A stretch of 64,000 bases of DNA, taken from assembly GCA_001606155.1 (NCBI GenBank), contig LODT01000031.1, positions 310,001-374,000 of the forward strand, given 5' to 3'. This document shows, piece by piece, positions 22,362-31,218 of the stretch. The position numbers and the translations under genes were made by a program. Position 1 is the first letter of the stretch. The number at the start of each line of letters is the position of its first letter. The notes beneath the pieces were generated by a model. It had not been told where the DNA came from. It made no database searches and saw nothing but the letters and a program-made list of their open reading frames with translations. The stretch is from Tieghemostelium lacteum (taxonomy: Eukaryota > Evosea > Eumycetozoa > Dictyosteliales > Raperosteliaceae).

Positions 22362-24383
22362 ATGCATTATCAAAAACTCTCCTCATCAAACGAAGAAATT
22401 ACTAGACAGTTCAATTATCATTGTGAACCGCTATCGGAAGACACTAATAACAACACTGCCATAGTTAATAACAATAATAACAGTTATGATAACAAAAATG
22501 ATCCAAAAATTACCATTAGTTTTGTAATTGTAAATAGTAATAATAATAGTAATAATCTGGAAAAAATCTTAAAAGATAAACAAAACCAAACAACTGCACA
22601 TATAGTTTACAGAGATTACCGATCAGTATCACTCCTAAGATATATCAAATTACCAAAATTTAAAAATTTAAAAGAAATATCTCTCATTCAATTTGGTATA
22701 GTTGATATAAATTCGTAAGATATCTTACATGATTTTATATGTAAAAATTTTAAATATTAATCATAATCATGTATATAAAGATTAAGTACAATGTTACCAT
22801 TTCATCAGATTACTTATTTAGATTTATCAAATAATCTTATTGAAAAGGTAACTGCTTTTAAAAAATTTGAAATGTTAGAGTATTTAATTTTGGATCATAA
22901 TAATATAACATCATTGAATGATGGTGAACTTGATAATCATGTGTTTAGGGATTTAAAGAGACTAAAGGTATTGTCCATGTGTTATAATTATCTATTGTAC
23001 ATGTACAGTATAACAGATGAATTGAAACAATGTACATCACTTAAACATCTCTATCTTAAAAATAACCCTTATTCTTTGGTACAGGTTATTGCAGACCAGA
23101 TTAATGGTCCACCAGTTATCGATGAGTATCCGATTGATGGTGACCCAAACCGACGTAATCATAAAGATAATCAAAATAGTTTATTTTATACCCCATCCTA
23201 TAGATCATTTTTCTCATGTACATTAACTCAACTGCTCACTTTGGATGGTGTATGGATAGATAGAGAAAAAGAACTTTTAGATGCAAATTTTGTACTCCCA
23301 CACCAACACCCACCAAAATATGAAAAAAGACAAGAGTTTTTAAATGAACTTATCAATAGAGAACTCTACAGAAATAATAATAGGAAAGTTATTGAAAACA
23401 TTTGGCATAACTATGGAGAGATTATCAGTGAACCTCCTGTCATTAAAAAACTTGATAATATTATAAATAGACCTCGACAGTTAGAGTACTCTCCATTTGA
23501 ACAGGGTGTTGTAATTCTAGGAAGTTCAGATGGTTTGGTTAAACTCTACAATTTTAATACACAACAGACAATGTATGAGTCACATATAGGTCACAATTTT
23601 CAAGCTGTTCTTGGTATAGCTTGGATGACAGCTTCCAAAGTTTTTGTAGGAAACAGTGATGGAACTATAAATCTAATTGATTACAGTCCTGAGAAAACAA
23701 GTTCAAGAGAATTTGCCAATTTTCAAAAACTCACTAGTCTTCATTGTAACAGTGATCTTACAACTCTTGGAGTCTGCGGAAATTCTTTGCATTTAAACCT
23801 CATTGACACTACAACAGGTCAAACCTCAGCAATCATCAAAGACGCCCATACCAAGTACATTAATGTAATTAAATTTGCTCATAGATCACCAAGTGTATTT
23901 GTATCGACTTCCTTTGATGGTACTGTAAAGGTCTGGGATTTGAGATCTTCACACACCACCCCAAATTACACTATAAAAACCGGTACTGAAATTAATGTAC
24001 TCTCTGTCTTCAGTAAAGATGATAAATATGTTCTGTCATCTAGTATTGATAATCAAGTAACTCAATATCATACAGTAGACGGTAGTATACACCTTCAATT
24101 ACCAATCAAGAAAACATATGCCTACTATAACTTTACAAGATCCTATTACACCTGTAGTGAGAATATCATTGTTGGATCATGTCAGGAGACTGTTATGCGA
24201 ATCTACAATTCATCCACTGGAAAACTAGTTCGTGATGTTGAACTTCCTCCCAGCTTTTTCTTCTCCAATCGACCTGGTATTCAATCATTACGTGGTGACC
24301 CATTCAACAGTAACAGTTTTCTCATTTTGCCTACTGATTTATCAAATTTAATACACATTAAATGGTCAAATATCTTCGAATAA
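22362..24383 (+). CDS. Leucine-rich-repeat plus WD40 protein
   Basis: Exon 22362..22714 and exon 22781..24383 join in phase 2 across a 66-nt intron, giving 651 residues. After an Asn-rich N terminus, LRRs span the splice junction (LKEISLIQFGIVDI, ITYLDLSNNLIEKV, LEYLILDHNNIT, LKVLSMCYNYLLYM). A linker includes an LxxLDGVWID segment like an LRR cap, then about six WD40 blades fill residues 350-651 (VVILGSSDGLVKLYNF, KVFVGNSDGTINLIDY, VFVSTSFDGTVKVWDL). The arrangement suggests a scaffold. I do not recognise a named ortholog, and no catalytic motif is visible. Confidence 0.8.
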
Positions 24384-24460
24384 ATGTAAAAAGTTGAAAA
24401 CAATGTTTGTTATTGATTTGTACTTATAAATGTAATAATACATGTAAAAATTTATTTAAT

Positions 24461-26380
24461 TTATTTAAAAATCTGAGTTGCCTCCACAACTATATTGTTT
24501 CCTTGTTTTTCACTACTTATGACTTGTAATAATATTTCAGATGGTACTTTACCATTAATGTATTGTTTAGATATTTCTCTTAGAGAATCTTCTCCAAGAT
24601 AAAGTTTGAAATCATTAGATGGGTCAGTGCAATATCCATTTTCTGACTTGTAGAAAATATGTTTACCATTTTTGAAACTTGGTGATGATGTTAATTTTTC
24701 AAATTCACTATATAGGGAGCTTGATTTATCAATTGAACTTGTAGAACTTTCAAAATTTATCTTCTGTGGGTTAGTTGGAATTGTCACATAGCTTATAGAA
24801 GTCTGATTCTGATCTGATGTAACTGGCATGGGCTTAAATTGTAAGGATGATGTAGTATTTGAAACTGAACTTGTTGTTGTTGTGGTGGGAACTTCTGATT
24901 TTACCTTTTCATCTTTTAGATCTTCTAAAGACAGATTAGATAAGAAATCTTGGGTAATATTAATATTTCCTAAAACTTTTGGTGGTAAGTTGATACCATT
25001 GTGATGCATTATACCTAGAATATCATTCTTATTCATGAGAATTGAATATTCAATAGACTCTCTAATACTTTGAATAAATTGTTCATTGTTATTCATTAAT
25101 TGTAAAATCTTGTGTATTGCATAATGGTTTTCAAATCTAACAGCCCAATCAAATGAATTCATTTGAAAAGAATCTTTATGTGAAATCATTCTATCAAATA
25201 AAGTACTATCCAAAAAGTACTGTAATGATTCATTATCCCTCATTACAATGGCAATTGTAAGTGTAATGAAACCCATTGGATCAGCATCTAATAGTAACTC
25301 TGTACATTCATTTACTAAATATTCAACAATCTTATGACTTTTACTCTCTACTGCTATATCCAAACATGATAGATTCCGATACTTTACTGAGAAATCAAAT
25401 TTCTTTGAATTTACTAGGAGTTTTAGTACATCAAGATTACCACAAACACATGCTAAATGTAGTGGTGTGAATATTGATCTATCGTATGATTGAATTACAA
25501 CTTCAGTCTCTAAACAGTCTTTAATATAGTTTGTATCTTGGTTTTGTATCCCAAGCATTAGAGGAGACTTTGTAAACATCAAATCATAATGTTCTCCATA
25601 CACAGATTGATCAGACACACTAGGTTTCTGATGTTTATCTATATCATCACCATCTTTGTCATCATCATCACTTTCATCACTTTCATTATTTACATCATTA
25701 ATTTTTGGAATATACCAAACAATCAAATCAGATAGATACCTTTCACGAACTATTTGTGGTATTTCATTATTAGAGTAATATACAGCTAGTCCATAGAAAT
25801 CAGGTGCAAGTCTTGGTGTTTTATACCATATCCAATAAGTGTTATCCGATGATGTTTCTATACTTTGAGTTTCAACAGGATGAATTACAAATAAATCTCT
25901 TGTATAGAACATATTTAATCTCTTTTGTTGTTGTATTTTGAAAAAGTTGGTAATTAACAATGATTTTTCTGGTAAATCCCACATTTTCACCGTTTGTGGA
26001 ATAACTCTTAATAAAATTGGAATTTCAGTTCTAGGTCTAAAAGTAATATTACCAGTCATCTTATCAGACAATACAGTTAAACCATCTAATGAATCCTCAA
26101 TCAAATAAAAGCATAACTTGAAACTTGTAGATTCTGGGTTGTTACTAATTTTCAGTCTGAATGTAATCTCTTGATTATTCTTGATTTGAATTGAGGTGGT
26201 ACTTTCTTCCAAAATAAATATATCGGGTATCGGAGAACAAGATACCTTGTAGTTTTTAGTTTCTAGTAACCCCACCCCTTTTACTCTGATTGAGAAAAAA
26301 TTTCTTTGTCTAACATTTGTGGGCACATCTCCTATTATTATATACGTCAGTTTGTTTAAATTATTTTTACATTGAGACAT
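24461..26380 (-). CDS. Ankyrin-repeat protein with N-terminal beta domain (gene A)
   Basis: A single exon of 639 residues. Residues 1-200 look like beta-sandwich sequence (alternating hydrophobics, KVSCSPIPDIF, FKLCFYLIED), then an acidic Asp/Glu stretch. Ankyrin repeats run from about residue 295 to 450 (FTPLHLACVCGNLDVLKLLV; LSCLDIAVESKSHKIVEYLV; FDWAVRFENHYAIHKIL). A Ser/Thr-rich tail and a conserved C-terminal segment (YLGEDSLREISKQYINGKVP) follow. The beta segment resembles that near the C terminus of the gene at 28974-30596, so the two are distant relatives with shuffled domain order. The function is unknown; the family appears dictyostelid-specific. A decayed partial copy lies at 27575-28185. 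Confidence 0.8.
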   Translation of the reverse strand: MSQCKNNLNKLTYIIIGDVPTNVRQRNFFSIRVKGVGLLETKNYKVSCSPIPDIFILEESTTSIQIKNNQEITFRLKISNNPESTSFKLCFYLIEDSLDGLTVLSDKMTGNITFRPRTEIPILLRVIPQTVKMWDLPEKSLLITNFFKIQQQKRLNMFYTRDLFVIHPVETQSIETSSDNTYWIWYKTPRLAPDFYGLAVYYSNNEIPQIVRERYLSDLIVWYIPKINDVNNESDESDDDDKDGDDIDKHQKPSVSDQSVYGEHYDLMFTKSPLMLGIQNQDTNYIKDCLETEVVIQSYDRSIFTPLHLACVCGNLDVLKLLVNSKKFDFSVKYRNLSCLDIAVESKSHKIVEYLVNECTELLLDADPMGFITLTIAIVMRDNESLQYFLDSTLFDRMISHKDSFQMNSFDWAVRFENHYAIHKILQLMNNNEQFIQSIRESIEYSILMNKNDILGIMHHNGINLPPKVLGNINITQDFLSNLSLEDLKDEKVKSEVPTTTTTSSVSNTTSSLQFKPMPVTSDQNQTSISYVTIPTNPQKINFESSTSSIDKSSSLYSEFEKLTSSPSFKNGKHIFYKSENGYCTDPSNDFKLYLGEDSLREISKQYINGKVPSEILLQVISSEKQGNNIVVEATQIFK

Positions 26381-26439
26381 AATAAACGATTATTTTTAGC
26401 ACAAAGTGTTGTGTATTCTAAAAAAAATTTTTTGAAAAT

Positions 26440-27540
26440 GTTTTTCCCTTTAAAATTTTAAGTTAGAAAAACTTAAAAGTCTACCACATGTTTTTATTAT
26501 CCTTAAAATTTTAAGATTACAGTTTTATTTAACATATAAAATATTTGATTTCATTGAAAATATAATTTTATCACCATTGTTTGAGTTTAATTTCGTGAGA
26601 TAAAATATTCATACAATATAATTGATGTGATTTATAATTTTTAGATTGAACACTGCTGGATTTTTATCTCCTAACAATATTTCATATCACCATCAAGTTT
26701 AAATCCATTGGATGGAAATACTACACATGATATTGAATATCTATTTTCTTTATCCATTTCAACATTGGCATTTACTTTCAATTGTGGAAGTTGAGAGAAT
26801 TGTTTGTGGAGAGTGGTGTGGGTGAAGAGTTTTCTATTAATATTACAAAGTCTGTTTAATGCCATTCTGGTTGATTTAAGATGTAAATTTAGGTACAATT
26901 CAGTTATTAAGTCATTGAAAATTGTGTTATGGTTCATTGAGAATTTTCTTTCGAGTAGTGATGGTTTAAGATTTAGATAGATAATTGTTGTAAGTTTCTT
27001 TCTTTGGTACTTCATATCAGTTATTTTTAATCCATATAATGGAACTTGGTGATAATAGAAAAGAGAGAATAACTTTGTTTTAATTTGATTATTCTGAATA
27101 TATACATATCATGGAAAATTTGAATTTGTAACTCTAGTAAATAATCTATAATTTGGAACTTTTTAAAATTTCCAAATTAATTAAATTGAATGTGATAAAA
27201 TTTCATAGTTGAAAGTATTATAGTGTTTTACTGAGTCAGTGTGGCCCAAAATTTCTGATAATTCCATTAGAATAATACAATTACTATCAATGTATTAGAC
27301 TTTCATAAATGTAATGAGTTGATACAAACTTTTTTCAGATGCCACATGAAGACAATTAATACCAGATTTTGGTTTTTGAAATGTATACAAACATTCAATT
27401 GTTAACTTGGAAAAATCCAATACACCAGCTAATAACAATTGGTTGCTTGGCAATTGAAAGAGGATGTAAATCTGCCAATATACCACCAGGTACTAGATAG
27501 GATTAAATTTTGTTTGAATCCTCACCCTATATCAAATTCT
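26440..27540 (-). pseudogene. Decayed copy of gene B (28974-30596)
   Basis: The stretch matches the C-terminal two thirds and 3' flank of the gene at 28974-30596 (shared words STRMALN, NANVEMDKENRYSISCVVFPSN, NLKPSLLERKF, FQKPKSGINCLH), but the frame is broken by several small deletions and insertions. Only fragments of 60-114 codons remain open. The 3' flank (26440-26540) is also recognisable. A 20-bp segment (27432-27451) is exactly inverted relative to 29995-30014. It is the right-hand part of the left unit of a tandem duplication. Confidence 0.8.
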
Positions 27541-27574
27541 TGTGATGCAAGATTAATAATATCAAATTTAATTC

Positions 27575-28185
27575 ACAATATAATTTAATTTATAAAGTTG
27601 CCTCCACAGCTATATTGTTTTTCTGACTTGTAGAAAATATGTTTACCATTTTTGAAACATGGTGATGATGTTAATTTTTCAAATTCACTATATAGGGAGC
27701 TTGATTTATCAATTGAACTTGTAGAACTTTCAAGATTTATCTTCTGTGGGGCAGTTGGAATTGTCATATAGTTTATAGATGTCTAATTGGGGCATAGGTT
27801 TAAATTGTAAGGATGATGTAGTATTTGAAACTGAAGTTGTTGATGTTGTTGTAGTAGGTACTTCTGATTTTACCTTTTCATCTTTTAGATCTTCTAAAGA
27901 CAGATTAGATAAGAAATCTTGGGTAATATTAATATTTCCTAAAACTTTTGGTGGTAAAGTGATACCATTGTGATGCATTATACCTAGAATATCATTCTTA
28001 TTCATGAGAATTGAATATTCAATAGACTCTCTAATACTTTGAATAAATTGTTCATTGTTATTCATTAATTGTAAAATCTTGTGTATTGCATAATGGTTTT
28101 CAAATCTAACAGCCCAATCAAATGAATTCATTTGAAAAGAATCTTTATGTGAAATCATTCTATCAAATAAAGTACTCTGCTGGGG
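27575..28185 (-). pseudogene. Truncated copy of gene A (24461-26380)
   Basis: Nearly identical to 24477-25215, covering the C-terminal part of gene A from the ankyrin end to the tail. About 140 bp is missing between the GTTGCCTCCAC block (27598) and TTCTGACTTGTAG (27621). Small differences break the frame between 27730 and 27790. It ends abruptly at 28185 inside the equivalent of residue 390, so there is no promoter or N terminus. The high identity despite loss of coding function points to a recent duplication or gene conversion. Confidence 0.85.
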
Positions 28186-28423
28186 CAGTTGGAATCTTTT
28201 AAAGTCTATATTTGTATCTATGTTTAGGATAGGGTTTCATATTGAGAAAAACTGTATAACCCTTAAGAGTTATTTTGAAGAAAATAAAATTATTATACCC
28301 AATCATTTATTTCTTCAATTTATTTTCACCAAAATTTAATTGTTTTTTTTTATTAAATGGGATAAAGTAAACTACAACACACAGGATAAGGAGAATCTGA
28401 GAGTGAGTTTAAATTACCTGCTA
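28186..28423. other. Spacer between pseudogene and small ORF
   Basis: AT-rich spacer with no coding features. A short GCTGGGGCAGTTGGAA at 28179-28195 repeats a nearly identical word at 27745-27760 inside the adjacent pseudogene and may mark the duplication breakpoint. Confidence 0.35.
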
Positions 28424-28852
28424 CTAAAAAAAATCTTTTATTCCAACAATTAAATCTTTTCCAATGTGCACTCCATAGGTTGTTTGTGTGGTACCTTCAT
28501 AAACAGATGATGTTACAGATATTTCTGGTCTAAAAAATTTAGATATAAAGGCTCCACCAAATACAATATAGAGAATTTTACATATTTTAGCCTGAAACAA
28601 AATTGACTTTTGAATTTTGTATGTATGACCAAGGGTATTAACAAAATCAGCAATTGATACATTGAGATCTGTCAAATCTCTACTCAATGGACCTAGTGTT
28701 GTTGAAAGTAAATCGGATGAGAAACCGATACCAAAAGTAGTCAGTACAGGAATGAGATCGTTTTTGTATTTATCAATATATCTCAAATTTTCACCATAGA
28801 GGTTCCATTTGTTTTGTAGGGTTTGTTGCTCAACAGTTAGAGGGGTTGTCAT
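28424..28852 (-). CDS. Small protein of unknown function (142 aa)
   Basis: An intact ATG-initiated ORF ending in two stop codons (TAGTAG). The N-terminal half is helical and amphipathic (LQNKWNLYGENLRYIDKYKN). It is followed by a Gly/Ser/Leu-rich middle, a moderately hydrophobic segment (ILYIVFGGAFISKFF) that might associate with membranes, and a beta-like tail (VYEGTTQTTYGVHIGKDLIV). No family was recognised. It lies 121 bp upstream of the stop side of gene B, in the same direction, and has no counterpart in the left unit of the duplicated block, so it was lost there or inserted here. Confidence 0.6.
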   Translation of the reverse strand: MTTPLTVEQQTLQNKWNLYGENLRYIDKYKNDLIPVLTTFGIGFSSDLLSTTLGPLSRDLTDLNVSIADFVNTLGHTYKIQKSILFQAKICKILYIVFGGAFISKFFRPEISVTSSVYEGTTQTTYGVHIGKDLIVGIKDFF

Positions 28853-28973
28853 TTTTTAAAAAAATATCAATCAAAAATAAATGTCTTTAAAAATTTTTTT
28901 TTGCACTAGTAAAATTTTAAGTTTGAAAAACCTAAAATGTAATCTTAAACATTTAAGGATAATAAAACCATGA

Positions 28974-30596
28974 TTATAATAAATCATTTGGTACACTTTT
29001 AAGTTCATTAGGTTTATATGATTTCATTGAAACTACAATTTTTTCACCATTGTTTGAGTCGAATTTGGTGAGATAAAATAGTAATTCAAAATTATTGAGA
29101 TCACAATCAGGTTCTTTAAAAACAATTAGTTTGAACATTACTGGTTTTTTGTCTTCTAAAAATATTTCACAATCACCACCAAGTTTAAATGCATTGGATG
29201 GAAATACTACACATGATATTGAATATCTATTTTCTTTATCCATTTCAACATTGGCATTCACTATCAATGGTAGAAATGTAGAATTGTTTATTCTGAGTGA
29301 TGTGGGTAAATAGTGAGCTAGTTCCATTAATATTACAAAAGTACTGTTTAATGCCATTCTAGTTGATTTAAGATGTAAATTTAGGTACCATTCAGTTATA
29401 CAGTCATTGAATATACTGTTTTGGTAGATTGTGAATTTTCTTTCGAGTAGTGATGGTTTAAGATTTAGTGTAGATAGATAGTTGTTGTAAGTTTCTTTCT
29501 TTGGTATGTTCATATCAGTAATGTTAAATCCATATAATGGAACTTGGTGATAATAGAGAAGAGAGAGTATAATTTTGTTTTGTAATCTGATTACTCTGTC
29601 TATATCCATTTCATGGAAAATCTGAATTTTCAAAATATTTTGTAACTCTAGTAAATCAACTATAATTTGGTACCTTTTAAAAGTAATTGCCAAATTAATT
29701 ATATTGAATCCTAGTTTATCACGATGTGATAACATTTCAGAGATTACAGTACTATAGTTGATATAGTGTTTAACTGAGTCTGTGTCACCCATAAGTACTG
29801 ATAGTTCCATTGGAACCATACCACTACTATCCAATTCCATTTGTAATAGACTTCCATACTGACTATTAATGAGTTCATATACAATCTTTGGTTTCTTTTG
29901 TTCAGATGCCATATGAAGACAATTAATACCAGATTTTGGTTTTTGAAATGTATTCAAACATTCCTTTGTTAACTTAGTTATATCCAATACACCAGCCAAG
30001 CAACCAATTGTTATGGGATGTAAATCTGCCAATATACCAGCATTTGGTGATTTTTGCAGATTTAATAGATAGGATTGAAAATTGTATGAACCCTCTGTGA
30101 TTAAAGATTTACAATCAAATTTCTCATTTTCACTTGTATCTTGTGATAGAAGATTACTATTATGTGGGGTATTATTCTTGTTATTGTTATTATTATCATT
30201 GTCATCGTAATTGTCAATTTTTTTGGAGTATTCATGATTTTGAGATGTTTCTTTTAACACATATTGAACAACACAATCAGAAATAATAGTGTGGTTGGTG
30301 GGTGGTTGGGAAAAATTATTAATTACAACAGTTCCTATATTGTAATCTCCTGTACTCAATATCGGTGGGACCATAGATAACATGTCTTGATATTGGTGTA
30401 TAGATGAACGGACATCAACATTTTGTACTGTAGACTCTATTGAATTATTTGCATTAAATGTTACATTTATAGTGACACCCCGAAGATTAAATGGGCGAGT
30501 GAATATATATAAATATTCAGTATAATTATTAACTATACATCTTGGATTAACAGAAATAATATCCTGTGGATTGGTTAATATGGGCACTGGTTCCAT
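28974..30596 (-). CDS. Ankyrin-repeat protein with beta domains (gene B)
   Basis: A single exon of 540 residues from ATG at 30596; the frame runs a little further upstream but only through a TTG. The N terminus is beta-rich (GVTINVTFN, YNIGTVVINN), followed by an Asn/Asp spacer at about 145-160. An ankyrin-like helical region follows at about 200-370 (GINCLHMASEQKKPKIVYEL; MELSVLMGDTDSVKHYI). The C-terminal beta segment (SISCVVFPSNAFKLGGDC, MFKLIVFKEPDCDLNNFELL) resembles the N terminus of gene A. The start codon abuts a perfect palindrome. The function is unknown. The decayed sister copy is at 26440-27540. Confidence 0.78.
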   Translation of the reverse strand: MEPVPILTNPQDIISVNPRCIVNNYTEYLYIFTRPFNLRGVTINVTFNANNSIESTVQNVDVRSSIHQYQDMLSMVPPILSTGDYNIGTVVINNFSQPPTNHTIISDCVVQYVLKETSQNHEYSKKIDNYDDNDNNNNNKNNTPHNSNLLSQDTSENEKFDCKSLITEGSYNFQSYLLNLQKSPNAGILADLHPITIGCLAGVLDITKLTKECLNTFQKPKSGINCLHMASEQKKPKIVYELINSQYGSLLQMELDSSGMVPMELSVLMGDTDSVKHYINYSTVISEMLSHRDKLGFNIINLAITFKRYQIIVDLLELQNILKIQIFHEMDIDRVIRLQNKIILSLLYYHQVPLYGFNITDMNIPKKETYNNYLSTLNLKPSLLERKFTIYQNSIFNDCITEWYLNLHLKSTRMALNSTFVILMELAHYLPTSLRINNSTFLPLIVNANVEMDKENRYSISCVVFPSNAFKLGGDCEIFLEDKKPVMFKLIVFKEPDCDLNNFELLFYLTKFDSNNGEKIVVSMKSYKPNELKSVPNDLL

Positions 30597-30719
30597 TTTT
30601 GATCCTTGGATCAAAAAATATACTAAAGTAAAAATTTATTGAAAAATTCGAAAATTTTTATTTCCCTAAACTTCTACGATATGATATTCAAAAGAATAAT
30701 AACCCAACTTACCCCAAAA

Positions 30720-31079
30720 ATGGGTAATAAAAACTATTATAAAGGAAGAGGTGTTAGAAATCCTGGTATAACATCATCAAAAGGTAATTTAAAATGAACC
30801 TAAACTAAAATATGAATAATATACTCAACATCTACCCTAATCATTATAGCACGTTTTAGTTTTCATCAAGATAAAATGCAATATATAAATTCACCAGATT
30901 TAACAGATTTTGAAGTATTTATTGAATAAAAACAGATTAAGTAGGATGTAATTGCTAATTAAATCTATCTATAGTTAAAACCTTATGTATCAAGAAATGC
31001 ATTCCCACAAACTTTAGAACAGGTACAAAAGAAATATGAATTAAAAAAGCAAAATAGAATGAAGAGACAAGAGCAATAA
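30720..31079 (+). CDS. mrpl41: Mitochondrial ribosomal protein mL41 (MRPL41-like)
   Basis: Three short exons, 30720..30783, 30850..30914 and 30975..31079, with introns of 66 and 60 nt (GTAATT...TATAG; GTATTT...TATAG). They splice to one 77-residue frame. The N terminus (NKNYYKGRGVRNPG) and the diagnostic block SPDLTDFELKPYVS match MRPL41/Mrpl27: the human protein has KGRG and VPDLTGFKLKPYVS. The C-terminal extension found in animals is absent and replaced by a short Lys/Gln/Arg-rich helix. No exon exceeds 35 codons, so the gene is invisible to simple ORF searches. It is a component of the mitochondrial large ribosomal subunit. It is divergent from gene B, with only 123 bp between start codons. 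Confidence 0.85.
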
Positions 31080-31218
31080 ATGTTATAAATTATAGATAGT
31101 TAGATAATTTGATAGTTAGGTTGATTCGAGATAATGAAATACATTAAAAGACAGTAACATGAAATACATTACAAGACAGTAACAAAACGGGTTATTTAAA
31201 TATTTATTTTCTATTAGT

